The notes under the pieces: generated by a model
Told to the model about the DNA's origin: nothing
The model's database searches: none
What the model saw: only the letters and a program-made list of their open reading frames with translations
Translations under genes and position numbers: made by a program
In this document: positions 1 through 5,523 of the stretch, piece by piece
Layout of the letters: every line of letters starts with the position of its first letter
Numbering within the stretch: the stretch's first letter is position 1
Source of the DNA: Bacillota bacterium
GTDB taxonomy: Bacteria; Bacillota; Clostridia; Christensenellales; Pumilibacteraceae
Reading direction: 5' to 3'
Assembly (NCBI GenBank): GCA_009780875.1
Contig: WQZE01000082.1
Span: forward strand, 1 to 5,523
Length of the DNA: 5,523 bases

Positions 1-2
1 AA

Positions 3-2840
3 TTAGCAACTGGGAAATTGCAACCTTTGGTCAATGCAAAGGTGGAACTATGCATAGATTGGGGGTTGGGGCTTTCCGATGTGGTGGCAACCAAGTATAC
101 GACTGACAGCGGGTCATTTTATTTTGCTTTTTCCAATCCCGAAGTACTCTATGGAAAAAATATTTTTGTGATGATTTATGCGGAGACCACAACTTTTCGG
201 ATGGGTGGAATTGGTACCTTGTTGTACACATATAGGGCACGCTCGCCACAACAATACAATAATGTCAATAGCAACAATGAGCCTTATTTGTTTGATAGTT
301 ATGTCAAGTTGGACAAAACCAGTGATGCGAGTGTGGCATTTACGGCTATGCAAGGGATGGTGGTTGCAGAAAAATTTGCGTTGGAATATACGGGGATAGC
401 CAATGTGTTGGACAAGACAGGCAATAAATTGCAGGTGGTGTTTCCATTTGATGATTTTGGGATAAAATCTTTTTGTTATGGGAATGTTGACAAGGTGGAT
501 TTTATCTATGAAATTACCGATGCTTTTACCAATTTGAGTGGGCCGTTTGCCGTGTTGCTCAATGTGTTGTTGAATGCTGGGGGAATCAATGGAGTTTCTT
601 GCATCAATCGGAGTGATTATGACAGTTGGGAAACAATGACGCACGAGTATGGACACTATGTAGAGGCAATGACGGGGAATTACAATTTGCATTTATTGGA
701 GTTTTTGCTCAACAGCCCAACGCACAGTAATACGGCGGATCATTTTGATGAGGGGCGTGACAAGGGTTATGCAACCAGGTTGACTTGGTCAGAGGGTTGG
801 GCTACCGCTCTCTCGGTCATTGCAAGGAGCAAGTACAAACAACAGTATGGAAATGTACCAGGCTTTGAATATGGAATAAACAACCCTGTGGATTTTATGC
901 CTACTGTTTTGAGTGGCGAAGCACAAGAGGATACTATTACGGCAATGTTGTGGCGATTGTATGCCAACACAGGAGAGAACTCTCTCAATTTTGGCGCACA
1001 AGAATGGGTCAATGCTACGATGGGGCAGATTTTTACACTCACGGATTTTGTGAAAAATTTTGAAAGGCGATATGCATCCTCTCAGTTGCAATTGGCACGG
1101 GTGCTTAGTGAGGTTCAGATTGCTCCACGAGCGCTTCGCACGGCAAATCAGCCCAATATAAACACACCCCTGCTTTTGTTTTTTGAGACCGGTGGGAGTG
1201 TGAAAAATCCAAATAATTATTTTGATATTATCTTTTTTGATATGAGCGGCAAAGAGATATGGAGAGCAAAAAATTTGCAACCAAGTGGTCCGTGGTCGGA
1301 CGGGGCGAAAGCGAGGATGACTTGCCTAGTACCATACAGTGATTGGGCAAAAGTCATCTCTTTGTTGGGGACTTATGCACCCTATAAAGTAGGGCTTGCG
1401 GGTGGGAATGCCGAGGGTAGTCCTATTACGGGTGCCTATATGTCAGGCGAAGTATTGGAAATGGAGCCTATGTATGGAACATTTTGGGATTTTGATATTA
1501 CTGAGAATGGTTCATTTTTTGAAAAGGTCTTGTATTTGCACAAGGGGGAGACTTTGGAATATGGTGTAATGCCCACAAGGGGGACTTTTGTGATGCAAAC
1601 CTTGGGTGAGTTGGACACCAAAATATCGGCTACCTTGGGGAACACGGTGGTGGAAAACGATGATGGCGGATTTGGACGCAATGCTTTTTTGAAATGCACC
1701 TTTGGTATTTATGTGATTGAGAGGGTGAGGATAGAATTATTTGACAAAAATCAAGAGGGTGAGGTCAGGTTTATTGCAACCAAAAACAATAGTGACACTT
1801 CTTGGGATAGTATCAAAAAACCTGCAGAGGGTGAAACTCACATCAGTGATTATACGACGAATGCGGTTGCAATGCTCAAATACGGTGGACCAACCATCCA
1901 TCAAATTGCACTCAGTGCAGGGCTTGGGTATACAAATTTATATGTGATAGACCCAAGGTCAACCAAGGGTACTACAAGCAATGTGAATGACCCATCTGTG
2001 GGCGGGAAGTATGGATATTACCACGCGCTTGAAAAACCTATTGAGCGTGGTGTGGAGTATTTGATTCTTGTTGGAAGTGTAGGGGGTAATGGTGGGAATA
2101 TGGATATTTATTTTGATTGGAATACACTCAACATTGATAATGACCAGAGCGACCCCAAAGTATATGAGGACAGAAGTCAGATATATTTGGCAGGAGATGA
2201 GTCGTACAATACAATCCTTGATATGAGATATTCGGATCAATATGTGTTTCAAACCATTGGTCCCTTGGATACAGTTATGACCATCAGGGATATGGATGGC
2301 GGCAATGAGATGGTGAATGATGATGGGGGTTATGGTAGAAATGCATTGATAACCAAGTCATTTGTGGGCAGTCAAGAAAAGCGTTTAAAGTTGAGGTTGA
2401 GAATTGAATTTTATGACAAGTCTCAAAGTTGGGGGCGTATCAAGTTTTTGATTACCAATGCCACAGATACGGACTGGGGGAGTTTTGTAAAGCCTGGGGT
2501 GGGGGTCAATGCGTTGCGTGGACAATCTCTCACCAATGGTGGCACAAGGATGTATCGGTTTGGTAATGTTGGCATCTCTGAGGTATCATTGCATTTAGAA
2601 GGCACCTATGATTTTTCAAAATGGGAAATTTATTTGATTGACCCACGGTCCTCGGAGGTTTTTGTATATGTGACCCAAGAGGGGGATAGTTATTATGGGT
2701 ATGGAGGTGGTCCCTACGGCGGCATTCACAAGACCATAGACCCAGGGCAAGAGTATTTGATAATCGTCTCGGATGAAAACACGGAGAGCATTGTGATGGG
2801 TGGGAACGACCAACAGTATTTTGATATCGTGTTTTATTAA
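3..2840 (+). CDS. Putative secreted zinc metallopeptidase with C-terminal tandem PPC-like modules (5' truncated by window edge)
   Basis: The frame is open from the window edge, so the true start lies upstream; the TTG at 18 is not a credible start. Residue numbers here count from that TTG. Residues about 1-60 read like a transthyretin/carboxypeptidase-regulatory beta-sandwich (PLVNAKVEL, then TDSGSFYF). The catalytic region is about 100-365: HEYGH at 209-213 (nt 642-656) gives two zinc-binding histidines and the catalytic Glu, and WSEGWA at 257-262 offers Glu259 as a likely third ligand, as in gluzincins. A helical stretch with LWRLY (311-315) follows. A beta-rich domain lies at about 375-480 (YFDIIFFDMSGKEI), and two repeated modules run from about 482 to the end. 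The C-terminus has no LPXTG motif or membrane anchor. Secretion is inferred from architecture because the signal peptide is outside the window. The substrate is unknown and the assignment to a MEROPS family is not certain. Confidence 0.85.
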   Translation, partial: LATGKLQPLVNAKVELCIDWGLGLSDVVATKYTTDSGSFYFAFSNPEVLYGKNIFVMIYAETTTFRMGGIGTLLYTYRARSPQQYNNVNSNNEPYLFDSYVKLDKTSDASVAFTAMQGMVVAEKFALEYTGIANVLDKTGNKLQVVFPFDDFGIKSFCYGNVDKVDFIYEITDAFTNLSGPFAVLLNVLLNAGGINGVSCINRSDYDSWETMTHEYGHYVEAMTGNYNLHLLEFLLNSPTHSNTADHFDEGRDKGYATRLTWSEGWATALSVIARSKYKQQYGNVPGFEYGINNPVDFMPTVLSGEAQEDTITAMLWRLYANTGENSLNFGAQEWVNATMGQIFTLTDFVKNFERRYASSQLQLARVLSEVQIAPRALRTANQPNINTPLLLFFETGGSVKNPNNYFDIIFFDMSGKEIWRAKNLQPSGPWSDGAKARMTCLVPYSDWAKVISLLGTYAPYKVGLAGGNAEGSPITGAYMSGEVLEMEPMYGTFWDFDITENGSFFEKVLYLHKGETLEYGVMPTRGTFVMQTLGELDTKISATLGNTVVENDDGGFGRNAFLKCTFGIYVIERVRIELFDKNQEGEVRFIATKNNSDTSWDSIKKPAEGETHISDYTTNAVAMLKYGGPTIHQIALSAGLGYTNLYVIDPRSTKGTTSNVNDPSVGGKYGYYHALEKPIERGVEYLILVGSVGGNGGNMDIYFDWNTLNIDNDQSDPKVYEDRSQIYLAGDESYNTILDMRYSDQYVFQTIGPLDTVMTIRDMDGGNEMVNDDGGYGRNALITKSFVGSQEKRLKLRLRIEFYDKSQSWGRIKFLITNATDTDWGSFVKPGVGVNALRGQSLTNGGTRMYRFGNVGISEVSLHLEGTYDFSKWEIYLIDPRSSEVFVYVTQEGDSYYGYGGGPYGGIHKTIDPGQEYLIIVSDENTESIVMGGNDQQYFDIVFY
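1461..2117 (+). repeat. Protein-level tandem module, copy 1 (PPC-like half plus IDPRS half)
   Basis: Copy 1 covers residues about 482-700 of the metallopeptidase frame (numbered from nt 18). It contains the landmarks FVMQTLGELDT, NDDGGFGRNA (547-556), RIELFDK (571-577), VIDPRS (643-648) and YLILV (681-685). The same landmarks recur in the same order in copy 2 at offsets of about 220-232 residues. The first half resembles bacterial pre-peptidase C-terminal domains, which carry a D-T then N-D-D-G pattern. The second half, around the IDPRS motif, is not recognised. Confidence 0.75.
2175..2837 (+). repeat. Protein-level tandem module, copy 2
   Basis: Copy 2 covers residues about 720-940 and runs to the stop codon. 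Landmarks are YVFQTIGPLDT, NDDGGYGRNA (767-776), RIEFYDK (795-801), LIDPRS (873-878) and YLIIV (913-917). It matches copy 1 motif for motif but has diverged in between, so the duplication is old. The protein ends with YFDIVFY, echoing YFDIIFF in the upstream beta domain at 401-407. Confidence 0.75.
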
Positions 2841-2858
2841 GAAATCGTTGACAAGTAA

Positions 2859-2892
2859 CTCCTTGCAAAGTTGTGACATATTTTGCAAGGAG
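2859..2892 (+). promoter_or_regulatory. Perfect 11-bp inverted repeat hairpin containing an SD-like sequence
   Basis: CTCCTTGCAAA (2859-2869) pairs perfectly with TTTGCAAGGAG (2882-2892). A G-U and a U-A pair can extend the stem inward, leaving a loop of about 8 nt. It begins 18 nt after the metallopeptidase stop. No T-run follows on either strand, so it is not a canonical intrinsic terminator. Its right arm holds AAGGAG, and with G2893 an AAGGAGG Shine-Dalgarno match. No start codon lies 5-10 nt downstream; the nearest ATGs are at 2912 and 2915 and open only two- or three-codon frames. It could stabilise the upstream mRNA 3' end, act weakly as a terminator, or control translation. Confidence 0.6.
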
Positions 2893-2899
2893 GCATAAA
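2871..2899 (+). promoter_or_regulatory. Weak candidate promoter for the lipoprotein gene
   Basis: TTGTGA (2871-2876) and CATAAA (2894-2899) are separated by 17 bp and each matches four of six consensus positions. They overlap the inverted repeat. A perfect TTGACA at 2848-2853 has no -10 at the right distance. The lipoprotein gene may instead be read through from the metallopeptidase, whose stop is 105 nt upstream of its start. Confidence 0.2.
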
Positions 2900-2929
2900 T
2901 AAAATAAAGGGATGATGCCATAAGATGAC

Positions 2930-2936
2930 AAAGGGA
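2930..2936 (+). promoter_or_regulatory. Ribosome-binding site deciding the lipoprotein start
   Basis: AAAGGGA lies 9-10 nt before ATG 2946 and supports that start. The in-frame upstream ATG at 2925 has only the AAAGGG at 2906-2911, 13 nt away, and would add seven residues (MTKGIIK). Confidence 0.5.
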
Positions 2937-2945
2937 ATCATAAAA

Positions 2946-3302
2946 ATGAATTTGAAAAAAGAACAAAAGGGCACACGCAGAGAACAGGTGGGTGCGAGAC
3001 GCAAATTGGGCAAAGTGACCAAGATTTTGGTTGGGCTGTGTGCTTGTTTTTTGCTCTCCAATGTCTTGGTAGGATGCCAACCACTAGGACAGCATCCAAT
3101 CAAATTAGAAGGGGTCAAGGGGACAATGAAGCAAAACGAAGTAGATTTGCGGGTGTCCTTTGGGCACATCAAGGGGAGCTATGGAATGCGGGATGTGGCC
3201 AAGCAAGGAATCAAGTCTCCGCAAGATAGAAGTGATTGGGGGGGGGACGGTAGAGAGGAGTCCGGAGCCGTATGGCGTTGCGTTTTATTTTGCGGGGTAT
3301 GA
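2946..3302 (+). CDS. Lipoprotein of unknown function, N-terminal part ending early at a frameshift after a G9 run
   Basis: As read, this frame gives 118 residues. The N-terminus is strongly basic (about the first 26 residues, rich in K/R), followed by a hydrophobic stretch and lipobox LVGC with Cys44 as the lipidation site, so it is a type II signal peptide for membrane anchoring on the outer face. After it comes a mature region with a strand-like pattern (QNEVDLRVSFGH, residues about 61-72). At the nine-G run (3238-3246, residues 98-101) the frame runs into DGREESGAVW and stops at 3300-3302. The +1 frame beyond the run continues for 145 codons with protein-like composition, so this is half of one gene, possibly switched off. 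I do not recognise a family. An alternative start is ATG 2925. If eight G were present the product would be 244 residues. Confidence 0.7.
   Translation: MNLKKEQKGTRREQVGARRKLGKVTKILVGLCACFLLSNVLVGCQPLGQHPIKLEGVKGTMKQNEVDLRVSFGHIKGSYGMRDVAKQGIKSPQDRSDWGGDGREESGAVWRCVLFCGV
3238..3246 (+). repeat. G9 mononucleotide tract at the lipoprotein frame junction
   Basis: Nine consecutive G follow AGTGATT. With nine, the lipoprotein frame reads W-G-G-D and soon stops. With eight (or eleven) it reads W-G-G-T or W-G-G-G-T and joins the downstream frame without any stop. This is the longest G or C homopolymer in the window and the typical length of slipped-strand contingency loci. Confidence 0.85.
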
Positions 3303-3681
3303 TGACAATGTGAGGTACAACAAGTCTTTGGTAGGGGGCTGGAGGAATCAAGCAGTTTATGTAGAGGATTTTGCACAAATAGAGGGACAGTTTTTTTCCA
3401 CCCTTGTGAGTGCGGAGGATTTTGAGAGCGATGCGTATGAGGTGAGTCGGTCGAGTGGGTTGTTTTCTCACAATGTATACAAACACACAGAGCAAATGCG
3501 TGTGCCGAGTGAGATATTTGATGCTGAGATTGCGAGCAATACAAAATCTAGTTTTGGGTTGTATGAAGCCTTTGTTTACAAAACAAGTGCAGGGTATTTG
3601 GTGGGGAATGTGATTTGTGCACAGGTGGAGTACAAAAAACAAGGTGACAAGATAAGCATTGCAAAGACAGAAGTACAGTGA
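3247..3681 (+). CDS. Lipoprotein of unknown function, C-terminal part in the +1 frame
   Basis: This is the continuation of the lipoprotein gene, starting at the codon ACG right after the G run and ending with TGA. It encodes TVERSPEPYGVAFYFAGYDD and on through strand-rich, aromatic-rich sequence (VYVEDFAQIEGQFFSTLVS, then AFVYKTSAGYLVGNVI), ending in IAKTEVQ. The pattern of alternating hydrophobic residues suggests an all-beta extracytoplasmic domain; it has no recognised catalytic motif. It has no signal peptide or convincing start of its own: TTG 3160 lacks an RBS, and ATG 3181 has AAGGGGAG only 2 nt before it and would give an unrelated cytosolic N-terminus. I therefore read it as the second half of the preceding gene, produced after a tract change, by rare +1 frameshifting, or interrupted only by a sequencing error. 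The terminator starts 63 nt downstream. Confidence 0.7.
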   Translation, partial: TVERSPEPYGVAFYFAGYDDNVRYNKSLVGGWRNQAVYVEDFAQIEGQFFSTLVSAEDFESDAYEVSRSSGLFSHNVYKHTEQMRVPSEIFDAEIASNTKSSFGLYEAFVYKTSAGYLVGNVICAQVEYKKQGDKISIAKTEVQ

Positions 3682-3744
3682 GTTGGGGGCTAAGGGCAAG
3701 GAGTTGTTTGCAAGCCGCCAATGACAAGACCAAGGTGCAACAAA

Positions 3745-3788
3745 AAAAACTATGTTTGGGGGAGACCCTGAACATAGTTTTTGTTTTT
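3745..3788. terminator. Bidirectional intrinsic terminator between convergent genes
   Basis: AAAAACTATGTT (3745-3756) pairs with AACATAGTTTTT (3771-3782). Inside are two G-U wobbles and three G-C pairs closed by a GAGA loop (3762-3765), a GNRA-type tetraloop. The + strand continues TTTTTGTTTTTT. The - strand reads eight T from A3742-3749. It therefore ends the lipoprotein transcript (stop 3681) and the permease transcript (stop 3910, or 3845 if extended). The flanks 3682-3744 and 3789-3844 show nothing else. Confidence 0.93.
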
Positions 3789-3844
3789 TATTGAACGGAG
3801 AGTGGCTTTGGGAGAGATGACAATGGGGAGATATTCTGTCTATT

Positions 3845-3919
3845 TTATTCCCTTTTTGCGACACAATTGCCACAAAAGACAGCCGTAGATTTGAGTGCAT
3901 TTTTGCAAACTAGACAATA
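3845..3919 (-). pseudogene. Out-of-frame zinc-ribbon tail of the permease
   Basis: On the - strand, directly after the C7 run, the frame one base off the permease reads YCLVCKNALKSTAVFCGNC then VAKRE and a TAA stop. The cysteines form C-x2-C-x10-C-x2-C with the FCGNC ending typical of short bacterial zinc ribbons, so chance is an unlikely explanation. It has no start codon of its own near it. Adding one C to the tract fuses it to the permease, giving 477 residues with Cys455, 458, 469 and 472 as zinc ligands on the cytoplasmic tail. Whether it is expressed depends on the real tract length. The zinc-ribbon call is strong, while the fusion is inferred. Confidence 0.7.
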
Positions 3920-5277
3920 GGGGGGGCTTGTTTTTTGGGTTTGCCGAGGTGCAAAAGCAAAAGTCCAAATCCTTGCACGGCAAGGACGATGAGCAAAAAC
4001 CAAAGGGCATAGATACGGGTGGAGTAGATGGCGGCAAACATAATGAGGAGTGAGCAAAGGATGCTTGCAATGGGCAAGACAAATCTAACAAAGGGATTTT
4101 GACCCTTGTGTTTGAGGATTGCCATAAAAAACATAGGGATGAAAAGGGCGTACATAAAAACAATGGAAAGCGTGGCGGTGTCAAATTTGCCTTGCAAATA
4201 GGTCATATTGAAATACCATACAATCAACCACACCATTGCAACCAAAAGCCCTACAATGGAGGAGTTGTAAGGCGTGTTGGTGGTGTCGCACACCTTGCCA
4301 AACATAGCGTGTTTGGAGGTCATATTTTTTTGAGACAGCAGGTGCATACCACGAGTGTTGGACATCATAATGCCGTTGGCACCGCCCAAACAGGAGATGA
4401 TGACAAAAACAAAAAGAAGTGTGCCACCCACTTTGCTAAAAATTTTGGAAAACGCTTGCTTGACAATTTCAGTGTTGTCGCCACTCAAAAAATCGTTGGT
4501 GTGCATTGTGCTCGTGAGTCCCACAAAGTAGATGAGGTAGATGCCAATAATAATCACAGAGCCAATGATGAGTGCAAGGGGCAGATTGCGTTTTGCGTTT
4601 TTGATTTCTGGGACAATGCTGGTTATCACAATCCACCCATCATAGGCAAACAGTGCACCCAAGAGTGCCGCAAAAAAATTGGGCTTTCCCAAAAGGGGGA
4701 TGCTGGTCGTGCCAAAGTTGGACACCGTGGTGCCGTTTGCAAGCCCCACAATCGTGCCTATGATGGCCATCAACACGAGGGGTACTAGTTTGATAGCCAG
4801 TGTGGATACTTGAATTTTGCCCGCAATTTTGGGGGCAAGGGTATTGATTGCAAAAATCAACACCATATAGCCGCCCGCCAAAGCCCATACGGCGTCTTGG
4901 GGGAGACCAAAGAGTAGCACTGTGTAGAGAGCGGAAATCCAGCACAAGATGGATGCCATACAAGGGATATAAATGGTAGCCAAAAACCACCCTACACAGT
5001 AGGAATAGGTGCGACCCACGAGTTTGTCGGTGTATCCCACAAAGCCGGGCTCTTGTGGGTGTACTTTGGCAATCGTGCAAAAAGTAAAAGCACAAATGAA
5101 CATAACCAAACCACCGATTGCCCACGCCAAAATGCTGAGCCACATATTGCCACCGGTGGCGGCAAGAATATCGGCAGATTTGAAAAAAACACCGCTACCA
5201 ACAACGATGCCCGCAACCATTGCAATGGCGGTAAAAAGTCCATATTTTTCTTTGAGTACATTTGTTTGTGAATTCAT
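3910..5277 (-). CDS. APC-superfamily amino acid permease (LAT/SteT-like)
   Basis: This is a 455-residue polytopic inner-membrane transporter with about 12 hydrophobic segments. GLFTAIAMVAGIVVGSGVFF puts the unwound TM1 motif GSGVF at 27-31, where the family binds the substrate amino and carboxyl groups. FAYDGW (210-215) in TM6, followed by EIKNAKRNLP (224-233), is the signature of the LAT/SteT-type branch. Length and motif spacing are normal for the family. The substrate is not readable from sequence; neutral amino acids or an exchange mechanism are possible by family analogy. ATG 5277 is chosen because it sits nine codons before the conserved LKxxxGLF start, though it has no Shine-Dalgarno; in-frame sequence upstream to 5481 lacks family resemblance. 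The end (KKQAPPIV) lies in a C7 run and is probably shifted: one more C extends it into a zinc ribbon. It converges with the lipoprotein gene and shares its terminator. Confidence 0.93.
   Translation of the reverse strand: MNSQTNVLKEKYGLFTAIAMVAGIVVGSGVFFKSADILAATGGNMWLSILAWAIGGLVMFICAFTFCTIAKVHPQEPGFVGYTDKLVGRTYSYCVGWFLATIYIPCMASILCWISALYTVLLFGLPQDAVWALAGGYMVLIFAINTLAPKIAGKIQVSTLAIKLVPLVLMAIIGTIVGLANGTTVSNFGTTSIPLLGKPNFFAALLGALFAYDGWIVITSIVPEIKNAKRNLPLALIIGSVIIIGIYLIYFVGLTSTMHTNDFLSGDNTEIVKQAFSKIFSKVGGTLLFVFVIISCLGGANGIMMSNTRGMHLLSQKNMTSKHAMFGKVCDTTNTPYNSSIVGLLVAMVWLIVWYFNMTYLQGKFDTATLSIVFMYALFIPMFFMAILKHKGQNPFVRFVLPIASILCSLLIMFAAIYSTRIYALWFLLIVLAVQGFGLLLLHLGKPKKQAPPIV
3920..3926 (-). repeat. 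C7 (G7 on + strand) tract at the permease C-terminus
   Basis: Seven G on the + strand are read as GCC CCC CCT ATT GTC TAG in the permease frame, which stops three codons after the tract. With eight, the codons become GCC CCC CCC TAT TGT and enter the zinc-ribbon frame. The tract length therefore decides which C-terminus is made. Confidence 0.8.
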
Positions 5278-5284
5278 CTTATAT

Positions 5285-5313
5285 ATTATACAATATTGTG
5301 TGCAAAAAATCAA
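5285..5313 (-). promoter_or_regulatory. Permease promoter, apparently giving a leaderless mRNA
   Basis: On the - strand TTGATT (5313-5308) and a perfect TATAAT (5290-5285) are 17 bp apart. The expected start of transcription, about 7 nt past the -10, falls at 5278-5277, which is at the ATG itself. No ribosome-binding site exists between them, so the message would have little or no leader. The 10-bp palindrome ACAATATTGT (5290-5299) overlaps the edge of the -10 and the spacer and could be a small operator, though its AT-rich content makes chance likely. Confidence 0.7.
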
Positions 5314-5372
5314 ATTATTTTTTGCGTGTCCACAAAAAATTGACTTTGAGATTTGGTTTTTTGTACACAATT

Positions 5373-5410
5373 TTTGCAATAGGGTGTGTGTTTGTTGAGC
5401 CCGTTGCAAA
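5373..5410. repeat. Imperfect inverted repeat between divergent promoters
   Basis: TTTGCAA (5373-5379) and GGG (5382-5384) can pair with CCC (5400-5402) and TTGCAAA (5404-5410), with a G-U pair and one bulged A, around a 15-nt loop. No T-run follows. TTGCAA is itself palindromic and is also in the arms of the 2859-2892 hairpin. It ends 20 bp before the rightward -35 box and could be a regulator site. The rest of 5314-5430 shows no gene or other signal. Confidence 0.3.
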
Positions 5411-5430
5411 GATTGTGTGCGTCCAAGTGC

Positions 5431-5459
5431 TTGACAAAAAGTGTAGAATGTGGTATAAT
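5431..5459 (+). promoter_or_regulatory. Consensus extended -10 promoter reading out of the right edge
   Basis: A perfect TTGACA (5431-5436) and a perfect TATAAT (5454-5459) are separated by 17 bp, and TGG just before the -10 supplies the extended TGn element. Transcription should begin near 5466. The 58 or so bases left in the window contain no ATG and no ribosome-binding site, so they are leader or the start of an RNA gene. It is divergent from the permease. Strength at this level is typical of stable RNA or other highly expressed genes, but the target is not visible. Confidence 0.85.
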
Positions 5460-5523
5460 AAGACCATAGGAAATTACCCAAGACTGCACTACGAGTTGAG
5501 ATAAATTTTTTATACAGCGTGCG

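Noticed and set aside
18..20. TTG as the start of the metallopeptidase gene
   Set aside because: The frame is open to the window edge, there is no ribosome-binding site, and the codons before it (L-A-T-G-K) continue the beta-sandwich pattern, so the gene simply enters from upstream.
114..692. 192-codon open frame on the - strand
   Set aside because: It is antisense to the metallopeptidase catalytic region and has no protein-family features.
2848..2853. Perfect TTGACA after the metallopeptidase stop as a promoter
   Set aside because: No acceptable -10 sequence occurs 16-18 bp downstream.
3181..3681. Independent gene starting at ATG 3181 in the second lipoprotein frame
   Set aside because: AAGGGGAG is only 2 nt from the ATG, and the resulting N-terminus lacks a signal peptide although the rest looks extracytoplasmic; the frame-split lipoprotein explains it better.
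3211..3900. 229-codon open frame on the - strand
   Set aside because: It crosses the bidirectional terminator and is antisense to the lipoprotein; its composition is that of a shadow frame.
4099..4788. 229-codon open frame on the + strand
   Set aside because: It lies wholly antisense to the permease, is rich in His, Lys and Cys in a shadow-like pattern, and has no recognisable domain or ribosome-binding site.
5278..5481. In-frame N-terminal extension of the permease to ATG 5481
   Set aside because: It would read through the permease promoter, has no similarity to transporter N-termini and no ribosome-binding site; ATG 5277 fits the family.
1..5523. tRNA, rRNA, CRISPR array, insertion sequence or attachment site
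   Set aside because: No cloverleaf, repeat-spacer pattern, transposase-like frame or paired terminal repeat was seen on either strand.

Overview
The window looks like chromosomal DNA of a low-to-moderate GC Gram-positive bacterium, most likely an uncultured Clostridia-like member of the Bacillota. The evidence is sigma-A-type promoters with TTGACA/TATAAT boxes, a lipobox signal peptide, hairpin plus T-run termination and the codon usage. No species can be named from the sequence.

Layout. (1) 1-2840, + strand: the 3' part of a large gene, open at the left edge, for an apparently secreted zinc metallopeptidase (HEYGH plus a downstream SEGW glutamate). It is followed by a beta-rich domain and two tandem copies of a roughly 220-residue module carrying a pre-peptidase-C-terminal-like NDDGG(F/Y)GRNA signature. 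(2) 2841-2945: a short intergenic region with a perfect 11-bp inverted repeat whose right arm contains an AAGGAGG ribosome-binding sequence. (3) 2946-3681, + strand: a lipoprotein gene split into two frames at a run of nine G. Eight G (or eleven) would restore one 244-residue (or 245-residue) lipoprotein. (4) 3682-3844: a strong bidirectional terminator between convergent genes. (5) 3845-5277, - strand: an APC-superfamily amino acid permease of 455 residues. Its frame closes just after a run of seven C (coding strand). One extra C would join it to an out-of-frame tail that encodes a textbook zinc ribbon (C-x2-C-x10-C-x2-C). (6) 5278-5523: divergent promoter region, with an apparently leaderless permease promoter on the - strand and a near-ideal extended -10 promoter on the + strand firing out of the right edge.

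The most notable result is that two neighbouring cell-surface genes each change frame exactly at a poly-G/C tract. This fits either slipped-strand phase variation of envelope proteins or homopolymer length errors in the assembly. The sequence alone cannot decide, but raw-read tract-length distributions would. In functional terms the window encodes cell-surface and uptake functions: an exported protease, a surface lipoprotein of unknown role and an amino acid transporter. A link between protein breakdown and amino acid import is only suggested by proximity.
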